Shown here: in pieces, positions 28,704-37,043 of the stretch
Layout of the letters: each line of letters opens with the position of its first letter
Position numbering within the stretch: the stretch's first letter is position 1
Source of the DNA: Bog-473 sp963725895
Lineage (GTDB): Bacteria; Actinomycetota; Acidimicrobiia; Acidimicrobiales; RAAP-2
Length of the DNA: 64,000 nt
Direction: 5' to 3'
Assembly: GCA_963725895.1 (NCBI GenBank)
Contig: CAVSAJ010000001.1
Location: 2,108,001-2,172,000 of the forward strand
The notes under the pieces: model-generated
What the model was told of the DNA's origin: nothing
What the model saw: the letters and a program-made list of their open reading frames with translations, nothing else
Databases searched by the model: none
Translations under genes and position numbers: made by a program

Positions 28704-30335
28704 CTACTTCTTGATGTAGATGCCGGCAAAATCCGAGCGGCACTGGCCGATCGGCGCGGTCACCTTCCCACCGACGACATTCTTGTTGTAGGCGACGATG
28801 GAGGGCATGAAGACCAGCGGAACTAAGAGCCCCTGTTGGATCACCATCTTGTCGATCTCCTGCATGAGCGGGCCCTGCTGGCTGGGGCTCAGGGAACCAT
28901 TGGCCTGCACGATCAGCGGCGTGAGCTGCTGGTTGACCGAGCCGAACGCCTGAGCAGGGAAGCCGGAGGGCTCGAAGAGCGCCTCGAAGCTGTTGGTGAG
29001 ATCGGGGCCATTGCTGAGCTCCTCGCTCAGCAGCGCGTCCCCCTGCTTCTTGACGTACACATCTGTGAGCAAGTCCGACGGGGTGACTTGTTGCAGGTTC
29101 GCCGTGAACCCGGCCGACGCGAGTTCCGACTGGAGCAACGCGGCCGCCCGAGAGTAGGTCGCGTCACCGGACGGAATGACCAGGGAGAAAGACACACCCT
29201 TGGGATATCCGGCCGCCTTGAGCATGGCCTTGGCCTTGGCGGGGTCGTAGGAGTCCGAGGTGCCCAACGACTTCGAGTAGCCGGGCGACCACGACGGCAC
29301 CGCCTGGAACGCAGGCTGGCCGAGGCCGTCGAACACGACCTTGTTCAGCGCGACTCGATCCACGGCGTACTCCAGAGCTGCCCGCACCTTCTCGTTGGTG
29401 AAGGGCCCTGTGTTCTGCCGCAGCTCGATGTCCATGTAGTCATAGGACTCGGTGGTCGAAATGCCGACGTTCGGGTCGCTCTTGAGTTGGGGGTAGTTCT
29501 CGGGCTCGACCTGGATCATGTCGACTGCTCCCGAGGTCAAGGCCGTGGCGGCCTCGGGACCCTGGGTGACCTGGGTGAAGTCGATACCGCCAAGCGGGTA
29601 GGCCTTCGAGTCCCAGTACTTCGAGTTCTTGGTCAGCACGATCGACGAACCCTGTTCATAGCTCTTGAGGACGTAGGGTCCGGCACCAACCGGCTGGCTC
29701 GACTGGGTCGAGATCGCGTTGGAAGGGTAGATCTGCCCGTCGATGTAGGAGGACGCCCACAAGAAGTCACCCGCGGTGGGCTTGCTCAGGTTGACGACCG
29801 CGGTCGAGGGATTAGGCGTCTGGATGCTCGAAATATTGAAGAGGGAGGAGCGCAGCGGGCTCGTCTTCGTATGCTCCAAGCTCGCTGCCACGTCGGTTGA
29901 TGTCACGGGCTGGCCATTCGAGAACTCGAGACCAGGCCGGATGTGGTAGGTGACTGTGGACGCATTGTTGGAGATGGTCCAACTCCCGGCCACGCCACTC
30001 CCGATCGCCGTGTTCCCGGGCGTCGTCATCGACTGGTAGATATTCGAGGTGACCGTGTAGGAGCAGTCGTTCTCCTCGGTCGCGGGCGAGAAGTCGTTGC
30101 TGAACTCGTTGTTCAGGTCGAAGCCGTACTTGAGCACACCGTTGGGGTTGATATCGGAAGACGACCCTGCGGCGGGCCCGTCCCCTGACAAGACCAGCGT
30201 GAGCGGCGTCACGAGCGCAGCCGCGATCCCGACTGCGATCAGGTTGCGACTGATCAGTGGGGTTCGCCGCGATCGCTGCCGCGACCGCGTATCTACGTCG
30301 GCTGTGCTGCCCGGCTCTTGCCCGTCGAACCCCAT
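28704..30335 (-). CDS. Extracellular solute-binding protein, family 5 (peptide type)
   Basis: A 543-residue SBP_bac_5 protein that should capture a peptide or similar substrate for the downstream permeases. After a cytoplasmic lead with RSRQRSRRTPL comes the hydrophobic segment LIAVGIAAALVTPLTLVLS. No lipobox Cys is seen, so it may be membrane-anchored by this segment or exported by Tat. Family features include FSNGQPVTSTDVAASLEH, GAGPYVLKSYEQGSS and the region beginning VRAALEYAVDRVALNK. The ATG at 30335 has CGGAGGG 7 nt upstream. It is the first gene of the four-gene importer operon. Confidence 0.92.
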   Translation of the reverse strand: MGFDGQEPGSTADVDTRSRQRSRRTPLISRNLIAVGIAAALVTPLTLVLSGDGPAAGSSSDINPNGVLKYGFDLNNEFSNDFSPATEENDCSYTVTSNIYQSMTTPGNTAIGSGVAGSWTISNNASTVTYHIRPGLEFSNGQPVTSTDVAASLEHTKTSPLRSSLFNISSIQTPNPSTAVVNLSKPTAGDFLWASSYIDGQIYPSNAISTQSSQPVGAGPYVLKSYEQGSSIVLTKNSKYWDSKAYPLGGIDFTQVTQGPEAATALTSGAVDMIQVEPENYPQLKSDPNVGISTTESYDYMDIELRQNTGPFTNEKVRAALEYAVDRVALNKVVFDGLGQPAFQAVPSWSPGYSKSLGTSDSYDPAKAKAMLKAAGYPKGVSFSLVIPSGDATYSRAAALLQSELASAGFTANLQQVTPSDLLTDVYVKKQGDALLSEELSNGPDLTNSFEALFEPSGFPAQAFGSVNQQLTPLIVQANGSLSPSQQGPLMQEIDKMVIQQGLLVPLVFMPSIVAYNKNVVGGKVTAPIGQCRSDFAGIYIKK

Positions 30336-30402
30336 GTACATCCCTCCGCTCGGCCCGCCCACTCCCCACGGATGCCGGTGCGAGCATCTCCTCTAGGCGG
30401 GA

Positions 30403-30434
30403 ATATAGCCAGTACCTGACGCTTGTGTCAGGTA
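30403..30434 (-). promoter_or_regulatory. Promoter with overlapping operator for the ABC importer operon
   Basis: Read on the minus strand, CTGACA (-35 like) and TATATT (-10 like) are separated by 18 bp. An inverted repeat TACCTGAC-6 bp-GTCAGGTA (30413-30434) covers the -35 box. The site lies about 70-100 bp before the solute-binding protein start. A repressor blocking RNA polymerase is the simplest reading; the protein is unknown. Confidence 0.6.
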
Positions 30435-30550
30435 TGAGGTGGCATGCACTCCCACCGGCCTGGAACGGGTTCGTTCCGGGGCGAATGGCTGGACTCGCGA
30501 CGGATTCCTATCGGTAGGGTTGACGGCAGACACACGAAAGTCTGGGAGCA

Positions 30551-30904
30551 ATGACTGACGCCGATACCGCGATCCAACCTGACGTCCCGCCCAGTGGACC
30601 CGGCTGTGTGGAATGCACGACCGCCGGCGGCTGGTGGTTGCACCTGCGCCGATGCACGGAGTGTGGACACATTGGGTGCTGCGACAACTCGCCCCACCAG
30701 CATGCGAGCGCCCACGTGCACTCCACCGGTCATTCGATCATCTGCAGCTTCGAACCCGGGGAAGACTGGTTCTTCGACTACCGGTCGCAGGAGTATCTGG
30801 AAGGCCCAAAGTTGGCCCCGCCAGCGCACCACCCGCTGGACCAGCCCACCCCCGGTCCGGCGGGACACGTACCGCCGGACTGGGAGCGCCAACTCCATCC
30901 ATGA
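30551..30904 (+). CDS. UBP-type zinc-finger protein
   Basis: A 117-residue protein with the zf-UBP ligand pattern: CVECTTAGGWWLHLRRCTECGHIGCC, then SPHQHASAHVHSTGHSI. The Cys and His spacing fits the ZnF-UBP fold that in eukaryotes binds ubiquitin C-termini; small bacterial single-domain versions are common in actinobacteria and of unknown role. The conserved WFFDY follows the finger. GGGAG lies 6 nt before the ATG. The gene stands alone between the divergent importer operon and a thiolase. Confidence 0.88.
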   Translation: MTDADTAIQPDVPPSGPGCVECTTAGGWWLHLRRCTECGHIGCCDNSPHQHASAHVHSTGHSIICSFEPGEDWFFDYRSQEYLEGPKLAPPAHHPLDQPTPGPAGHVPPDWERQLHP

Positions 30905-31009
30905 CCGTCGTGAAGGGCCTTCGGGACGAGAGCGCTCGTCCGTAGCGAAGCAGCGGCAGGTCGGGTTCGCCGGATTCGACGAATCCTGTTACCCAAGGAG
31001 GAAAGCGAC

Positions 31010-32245
31010 ATGGTCGATGCTTTCGTTCTCGGTGGAGTGAGGACCCCAGTGGGCCGGTATGGCGGCTCCCTCTCACACATCCGTACCGACGACCTGCTCG
31101 GACAGACCATGGTCGCGGCGTGCGAAAGAGTCGGCGTGCCGCTCGATCGGATCGAAGACATCGCAGCCGGCTGTGTCAACGTCGCCCACGAGGGCATGGG
31201 TGATATCGCACGGTGGGCGGCTCTGTCGGCCGGATTCCCCGACTCGGTCCCGGCCGTGACCTTCAACCGGTTCTGCGCATCATCTCTGACCGCCGCGCTG
31301 TATATCGCTCATGCCATCAGGAGCGACGAGCTCGGCGTCGGACTGGCCGGAGGGGTCGAGTCAATGTCGCGTTCAGGGTGGGCCCTCATGAAGTCCGATG
31401 CTCCGTTCAGCCCTCGTGGGCCGATCCTGCTCTTGGACACGATGTGGGCCGGCGCCGGCGGGCCGCCACACCCGGCGCTCCTTGCCCGCGATGCCTACAT
31501 CGACATGATCCGAACGGCGCAGAACGTCGCGGACAAATACGGCCTGAGCCGAGAGGAGATAGACGCCTTCGCCCTCCGCTCACAAACTCGAGCTGCCATG
31601 GCCCGCGACACGGGTCGTCTCGCCCGCGAGATCCACCCCGTCGAGGTACCCGGTCGTCGCGGAGAGCCGGCGCGTCTCTTCGAGCACGACGAGTTCATTC
31701 GTAGCGACACGACCGCCGAGAAGCTGGCGGCGCTACCGGCCCAGCCCAACACGACGCAGATGACGGCGGGCAATTCGTCCGGTCTCAGCGACGGCGCGAG
31801 TGCCGTGATCCTTGCCAGTGCCCTCGAAGCGGACGCACTCGGGGCGACGCCACTCGCCAGGATCGTTGCGTCCGCGACGTATGGACTCGATCCCCGTTAC
31901 ATGGGCATCGCACCGGCGTTCGCTATCGTGCAAGCCCTCCAACGGGCAAGCCTCGGCCCTGAAGAGATAGGGGTCTGGGAGGTGCACGAGGCCTTCGCCG
32001 CCCAGGCATTGGGCGTCCTCCGCGAACTGTCGACTCGGCTCGGCGGGTTCGAGGTACCCGACGAGCGCTTGAACCCCAACGGAGGAGCCGTGGCGATCGG
32101 CCATCCGTTCGGATCTTCGGGAACCCGCTACCTCTTGACGCTGGCCATCGAGCTCAGCCTCCGAGGGGAGCGATACGGGGTGGCCGGCGTCTGCGTGGGT
32201 TCAGGACAAGGCGTCGCCGTCGTCCTCGAAAACCCAGAAGCCTGA
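31010..32245 (+). CDS. Thiolase (acetyl-CoA C-acyltransferase family)
   Basis: A 411-residue thiolase. The nucleophile is Cys89 in NRFCASSLTA. The C-terminal base region is NPNGGAVAIGHPFGSSG and the second Cys is in GVCVGSGQG. VWEVHEAFAAQALGVL corresponds to the conserved NEAFA region with Asn changed to His, a substitution also seen in some degradative thiolases. It should cleave 3-ketoacyl-CoA or condense acyl-CoAs. AAGGAGG lies 9 nt upstream of the ATG. It is monocistronic by layout. Confidence 0.92.
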   Translation: MVDAFVLGGVRTPVGRYGGSLSHIRTDDLLGQTMVAACERVGVPLDRIEDIAAGCVNVAHEGMGDIARWAALSAGFPDSVPAVTFNRFCASSLTAALYIAHAIRSDELGVGLAGGVESMSRSGWALMKSDAPFSPRGPILLLDTMWAGAGGPPHPALLARDAYIDMIRTAQNVADKYGLSREEIDAFALRSQTRAAMARDTGRLAREIHPVEVPGRRGEPARLFEHDEFIRSDTTAEKLAALPAQPNTTQMTAGNSSGLSDGASAVILASALEADALGATPLARIVASATYGLDPRYMGIAPAFAIVQALQRASLGPEEIGVWEVHEAFAAQALGVLRELSTRLGGFEVPDERLNPNGGAVAIGHPFGSSGTRYLLTLAIELSLRGERYGVAGVCVGSGQGVAVVLENPEA

Positions 32246-32269
32246 AAATTCCTCCCGGAAGGGCTGCAA

Positions 32270-32283
32270 CCCTCTCGCGAGGG
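32270..32283 (+). terminator. Possible hairpin after the thiolase
   Basis: CCCTC-TCGC-GAGGG can form a 5-bp stem 25 nt after the thiolase stop and is followed by a short AT-rich run (AATTGTGT). It lacks a proper U-tract, so intrinsic termination is weakly supported. Confidence 0.3.
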
Positions 32284-32418
32284 AATTGTGTCCGGATTGT
32301 TGCTCCTACGCAGCGCGCGATCCAAGAGCCGACCGTCTGAGCAATACCAGGCCCCTTCGCCGTGCAGTTTCTCCAGCTCGAGATTCATTTCTGCCCGTAT
32401 CGCGCCGACATCTCAGAG

Positions 32419-34731
32419 GTGAGCGATGACAGCGTTGCGAGGTTCGGAGCTCGTTTGCCACAAGTCGCCGCCGTCGCTCTGCCCACTGCCGGGACCGCGG
32501 GTGCATTCATCCTCATGTCGCGCCTTCACCTCATCGGTGGCACACCGCTGTGGGTCATCCTCATATTGCTCTTGGTCGCCGCCATCATCAGTGAGTCGAC
32601 GAGTCGCCTGCTCGAGGCGAACAGGAGCATGTGGGCCATCCATCTTGCGGTCGGTCTCCAGTGCATGGCAGTCGCCGCCATCATCTATACGATTGGTTGG
32701 GGGCCCACTCTGGCCATCGGCTTCCTCTTCGTGGCCGCCCACGCCCTGGACCTCGCCGGTTCGCGAACATGGGTTGTCGTCGTCATCTGGACAGCGGTTG
32801 CGACAGCTGCCGGCCAAGTGGCGATTGCGCAGCACATCGTGTCCAGCTATGTCCCAGCGTCCCACGTCGACGGCCTCGCGGCGCTCGAGGTGCTCGGGGT
32901 GGCCTTTGTCACCTGGGTGTTGGGGAACAAGACACGAGAAAGCGAATTGGCTCTCGCTGAACGCGATAACGCGACCAAGGACCTGCAGTCCACTCTTTCC
33001 CTACTCACTGCCACCCTGGATTCCACCGCGGACGGAATCCTGGTCGTGGACAACGACGGCAAGATCTCGCAGTACAACGCGCGATTCGTCGAGATGTGGA
33101 GGCTTCCCGAGAACCTTCTGGCGGAGTGCGAGGACCAGAGGGCTCTCGAGTTCGTCGAGAGCCAGCTTCTCCACCCAGATGCATTCCGGTCGAAGGTTCG
33201 TGAGCTCTACGCCCATCCGGAGGCTGAGAGTGACGACATCTTGACCTTCAAGGACGAAAGGGTGTTCGAGCGCCATTCGCTGCCGCAACGAATTGACGGA
33301 GCCGTCGTCGGCAGGGTCTGGAGTTTCCGAGACATCACCGACCATCACAGACTCCTCGAGGAGCTCGAGCACCAAGCATTTCACGACAGTCTCACCGGAC
33401 TGGCAAACCGGTCGCTTTTGCGAAACCGCCTCGAGAATGCGTTAGTGCGGTCTGGTCGCACGGGCGTGCCCGTCGGCGTGGTGCTCTGCGACATGGACGG
33501 CTTCAAGATGGTCAACGACACACTGGGCCACGACGTCGGGGACCAGCTCCTCGTTGAGGTGGGTCGCAGAATCAACGAATGCTTGCGAGACGGCGACACG
33601 GTAGCCCGACTGGGTGGAGACGAGTTCGCCATCATTCTCGATGGGACCAGCGCCCTCGACGTGCTGGAGACGGCCAACCGCGTTCTTGAGGCAGTCCGCA
33701 ATCCGTTTCAGCTGAACGGGCGCGAGATCGAGATACGAGCGTCGATCGGCGCGACAAACTCAATTGGGGGTTCCCTCGAGGCGGACGCGCTGCTTTGCGA
33801 GGCTGACATCGCCATGTATGCCGCCAAATCGGGTGGTACCGACCGGATTGCGCTCTTTGAACCCCAGATGCAGGCCACGCTGGCAGCTCAACATGCACTT
33901 CATGGCGACCTGCGGCAAGCGGTTCGCACGAATGACGAACTTGGAATCGACTACCAGCTCGTCTTCGATCTCCGCACGGGGCGACCGGCCTCAACGGAGG
34001 CACTCGTGCGATGGAACCACCCGCAACGTGGGCCCGTTTCTCCCGAGGAGTTCATCCCGGTTGCGGAAGAAATGGGATTGGTCAACGAGATCGGAAGGAA
34101 CGTGCTCAGGGAGGCGTGCCAGCAAGTGTCTCGTTGGCGATCGATATCGGGCGCCGGGGAGCTGAGCGTCGCGGTGAACGTCTCTGCATATCAGCTTTAC
34201 GACAACCGCTTTGTCGCAGAGGTGAGAGCGGCGCTCATTGACAGCGGGCTGCCACCCAGCGGTCTCATCCTGGAGCTCACCGAAACTGCGCTCTTGTCAG
34301 ATACTGCCCGAGTCCATCATCGTCTCACCAGGCTGAGGGAGCTTGGCGTCCGCATTGCGATCGATGACTTCGGGACGGGCTACTCGTCGTTGTCGTACCT
34401 CCGACGGCTGCCCATCGATATCCTAAAGATCGACCGATCATTCGTCAGCGAACTCGGTGCATCGGCAAATGAACAAGCTCGGTCGCTGGTGAAGTCGATC
34501 GTGCGACTGGGACACGATCTGGGTCTGACGGTCGTGGCTGAGGGAATCGAGACCGACTCTGAGCTCGATGTTGTGAGAGCCGCACATTGTGACTTGGTGC
34601 AGGGCTACCTCCTTGCCCTCCCTGCGCAGCCAGAACACGTGCAGACCGTCCTCGTGGAACACGAGAACCGCACACCGAAGCGCACGACTCAGCGACGGTC
34701 CAAGGAGCCCAAGGTGAAGGTGGTTCTCTAG
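32419..34731 (+). CDS. Membrane-bound PAS-GGDEF-EAL cyclic-di-GMP enzyme
   Basis: About 770 residues from the GTG at 32419; the frame is open to an earlier GTG at 32362. The N-terminal 170 residues carry about five hydrophobic helices. A PAS-like domain follows (STADGILVVDNDGKISQYNARF). The GGDEF domain has the intact active site RLGGDEFAIIL, and the EAL domain has TEALVRWNHP plus ETALLSD and DDFGTGYSSLSYLRRLP, so both synthase and phosphodiesterase chemistry are possible. It should sense a membrane or intracellular cue and set c-di-GMP level. No partner gene is adjacent. Confidence 0.95.
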   Translation: MSDDSVARFGARLPQVAAVALPTAGTAGAFILMSRLHLIGGTPLWVILILLLVAAIISESTSRLLEANRSMWAIHLAVGLQCMAVAAIIYTIGWGPTLAIGFLFVAAHALDLAGSRTWVVVVIWTAVATAAGQVAIAQHIVSSYVPASHVDGLAALEVLGVAFVTWVLGNKTRESELALAERDNATKDLQSTLSLLTATLDSTADGILVVDNDGKISQYNARFVEMWRLPENLLAECEDQRALEFVESQLLHPDAFRSKVRELYAHPEAESDDILTFKDERVFERHSLPQRIDGAVVGRVWSFRDITDHHRLLEELEHQAFHDSLTGLANRSLLRNRLENALVRSGRTGVPVGVVLCDMDGFKMVNDTLGHDVGDQLLVEVGRRINECLRDGDTVARLGGDEFAIILDGTSALDVLETANRVLEAVRNPFQLNGREIEIRASIGATNSIGGSLEADALLCEADIAMYAAKSGGTDRIALFEPQMQATLAAQHALHGDLRQAVRTNDELGIDYQLVFDLRTGRPASTEALVRWNHPQRGPVSPEEFIPVAEEMGLVNEIGRNVLREACQQVSRWRSISGAGELSVAVNVSAYQLYDNRFVAEVRAALIDSGLPPSGLILELTETALLSDTARVHHRLTRLRELGVRIAIDDFGTGYSSLSYLRRLPIDILKIDRSFVSELGASANEQARSLVKSIVRLGHDLGLTVVAEGIETDSELDVVRAAHCDLVQGYLLALPAQPEHVQTVLVEHENRTPKRTTQRRSKEPKVKVVL

Positions 34732-34831
34732 GCAACCTGTCTATCTCAGAGCCGGCCGCGTTCGAGCTATTGCTGCGGATTAGGCCGCCATCGCCGCGGC
34801 GATCCGACAGGATGTTTGACGAAACCGGTGG

Positions 34832-35500
34832 TCAGCTCACCAGTTCGCGGGCCCGGCGTGCGAGTTCGACGAGCGCAATAATCACGTCAGTCACCATTCG
34901 ATCCATACGAGGTTCGAGGCGCTCACCCAGGTCTCCGATGCCGCGCAGGCCGGGCGGCAGCTCAATCTGAACGCCCTGCGCTGAGGGGAGATTGACGGGG
35001 TTGTCGGGATGGAATCCCAGCCGCACTCGCTCATCGGCGACGTGGTAACCCGCGAAACGATTGTCGAGCAATCGACGCGCAGCGGCCAGGAGCTCAGCAT
35101 TCCTCCCACCCACGATGATCCCGCGGAGGGGGCCCGTTTGACGCCCGAGAAGCGCAGGTCCGTACGGTTCGATGAGGAGGCCCCGCGCCGGATCGACCCA
35201 CAAGGCAAATCCGTCACGCCCGAACCCGTGCACCGATATGGCGATCTCGACATGATCCAGAAAGGCCCGCATACAAGCGGAGTGGTCGGGGTTGTGCTCC
35301 CGCGAGGTCAGATGCACGCGTAGCCAGCTTGGCTGGACGATCGCGTAGTAGGACGCACCTGACTCCTCGGCGGCCCTCCTGGCCACCTGATTCGTACCCC
35401 GATCCTGCGATCCGCCGTGTAGCGCCATGAAGCCAACGGCAGAGCGCAGCACGGTCTGCTCGTTCACTCCGGGCAGAGCCAGGAGTTCAGCCAGATTCAT
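34832..35500 (-). CDS. Poly-gamma-glutamate hydrolase (PghP)-like zinc peptidase
   Basis: A 222-residue protein resembling the PghP/DUF867 family. The pattern MALHGGSQDRGTNQVARRAAEESGASYYA, a later HLTSREHNPDHS and the segment EIAISVHGFGRDGFALWV give the His/Glu/Asp positions expected of this zinc-dependent fold (first His in ALHGG, second in SVHG). Known members, first seen in phages, cut poly-gamma-glutamate. IVGGRNAELL matches the conserved GG-N segment. There is no signal peptide. It converges on the GGDEF-EAL gene. Confidence 0.72.
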   Translation of the reverse strand: MNLAELLALPGVNEQTVLRSAVGFMALHGGSQDRGTNQVARRAAEESGASYYAIVQPSWLRVHLTSREHNPDHSACMRAFLDHVEIAISVHGFGRDGFALWVDPARGLLIEPYGPALLGRQTGPLRGIIVGGRNAELLAAARRLLDNRFAGYHVADERVRLGFHPDNPVNLPSAQGVQIELPPGLRGIGDLGERLEPRMDRMVTDVIIALVELARRARELVS

Positions 35501-35637
35501 CTCATCAGGTTGGCATCAACGAGCTTGCCCTCACACCGTCGCCGCGGTCCACGGGTGTCCCTCTCTCGATCGGCGGGCCGAGCTTGGCGGCGCCAATAGT
35601 CCCGAACCCTCTTGAGGGCATGGTCGGCGGCGGCGAG

Positions 35638-36270
35638 TCAGCGTTTCCGGGCTCGGAGCACCACGTCAGCGATGTGATGGGTATCGGGCGGCGGGTCCAT
35701 TCGTGGCTCGGCAGCGTGGAGCTCGAGCGTGAAGGCGTCGCCGAGCATCCGGCTCAGGTCGTCTGCGCCGACGTAGTCGGCCGGGTCGACGCTTCGTGAC
35801 TTCATGTGCTCGCGGTGCTCGTCGTCGAGATCGTGGTAGACGGCGAGCAACAATCCGCCGCGGCGCACCGTGTCGAGCAGGGTCCGCACGGCCCTCTCCC
35901 CGGCGGCTTTGGGCAGCGCAGGATATTGCAACGACACGAGGTCGAACGACTCGTCTGGGAACGATGTCTGCAGGACGTCGCCGCAGACCCAGTCGACCGC
36001 TGCCCCCGCTCGCTCGGCGGCCTTCAACGCCCGGGATATGGCGACATCGGAGATGTCGATCGCGGTGACACTCCAGCCGCGCCCAGCGAGCCAGATTGCG
36101 TCGGCGCCCTCGCCACAACCCACGTCGAGTGCTCGTCCCGGCTCTAGGCTGGCGACCTCCGCGACCAGCCGCCCGTTCGGCTGCCCGCTCCACATCGAGC
36201 CGTCGGCGTCGCCATATCTCGCGTCCCACGACGCCGCCTGCGCCGGCACCGGACCACCACCGTTATGCAT
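35638..36270 (-). CDS. Class I SAM-dependent methyltransferase
   Basis: A 210-residue methyltransferase. Motif I GRALDVGCGEGADAIWLAGRGW binds SAM, motif II ends with the acidic VTAIDIS, and motif post-II is DWVCGDVLQTSFPDESFDLVSLQY. The layout is like TehB/thiopurine-type small-molecule methyltransferases. The start ATGCATAAC at 36270 begins in a TGCATGCATGCA run. The substrate is unknown. Confidence 0.88.
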   Translation of the reverse strand: MHNGGGPVPAQAASWDARYGDADGSMWSGQPNGRLVAEVASLEPGRALDVGCGEGADAIWLAGRGWSVTAIDISDVAISRALKAAERAGAAVDWVCGDVLQTSFPDESFDLVSLQYPALPKAAGERAVRTLLDTVRRGGLLLAVYHDLDDEHREHMKSRSVDPADYVGADDLSRMLGDAFTLELHAAEPRMDPPPDTHHIADVVLRARKR

Positions 36271-36315
36271 GCATGCACAATCGGAATCCGGGCCATTCCA
36301 GGTCGTCGATCATTC

Positions 36316-36627
36316 TCAGACCTCTTTCCCCTTGGCTTCGAGGTCCGCCGCGACGCTGTCGTAACCGGCATTGCTCAAAATGCGACGCAAGTCGGCTACT
36401 TGTTGGACGTCGATGTCCTTGCCCTTTAGACGCGAGAACACCTCGGTCTCTGAGCCAATTCGAAACAGAAACATGTCGTCGTGTCGCTTTTCGACGGTTC
36501 CGATCGCCCCGAGCAACGACATCACATCGTGCCACTCGATGTTATGACTCGTCGGGTGCTGAAAGATCTGAAGCAGGGTGTCTCGATGATGACCGCTGAG
36601 GTGCATGGGTCCTGAGGTTGACGACAT
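36316..36627 (-). CDS. Conserved hypothetical actinobacterial protein (HicA-like fold possible)
   Basis: A 103-residue protein with GAGAGGAT about 6 nt before the ATG at 36627. The core SGHHRDTLLQIFQHPTSHNIEWHDVMSLLGAIGTVEKRHDD then KGKDIDVQQVADLRRILSNAGY is a pattern I associate with small uncharacterised actinobacterial proteins. The HNIEW..V..LL.. motif is loosely like the HicA mRNA-interferase domain, but no HicB partner is adjacent and the catalytic His is not secure. I give no function. Confidence 0.65.
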   Translation of the reverse strand: MSSTSGPMHLSGHHRDTLLQIFQHPTSHNIEWHDVMSLLGAIGTVEKRHDDMFLFRIGSETEVFSRLKGKDIDVQQVADLRRILSNAGYDSVAADLEAKGKEV

Positions 36628-37043
36628 CGGGATCCTCTCGTGGTTTCTGAGGAATCTCAATGTAGCGAGGGTTCCGGTTTGACAGCCGAGAAACGATCGA
36701 AGCGCAGGCCAAAGGCCGTGTCCGCGATGAGTTGAGATGGCTGCCTTGGACGTTCCCCGACATGGATCGAAAACATGGGTGAGGATCCTGTCCGAAGTGG
36801 GTAAGAGACTGCCGTGTCAACTGCGTCGATGCCGGCGTCAACCAAATGGCAATCGTCCTGCACCTGGAATTGTCACGTTGTTGATGAATGCTGGTTCTAC
36901 AGGAGCAGTCGGGGTGGCCCGACACCAGTATCGAGGGGGATAGGGCGCGGCATCGGCGCGTGAGACGCCGTGCGGCCGCCGTCCTGGGTCGAGCGCCCTG
37001 CCTCGGTCACGAGATCCGTCTGAGCCAAACGAGGGGGGAACAG
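36628..37043. other. Intergenic region without a recognisable gene
   Basis: About 415 bp between divergent genes. It is somewhat less GC-rich than its surroundings, and short frames here have no family features. It presumably carries promoters for both sides; a GAGGGGGG ribosome-binding site ends the region before the surface protein. No convincing RNA or repeat is seen. Confidence 0.5.

Noticed and set aside
34790..34803. 14-bp perfect palindrome ATCGCCGCGGCGAT
   Set aside because: It lies between convergent genes, has no loop or U-tract, and GC-rich palindromes of this kind arise by chance here.
36316..36627. HicA toxin of a toxin-antitoxin pair
   Set aside because: No HicB-like gene lies next to it and the catalytic His is not convincingly placed.
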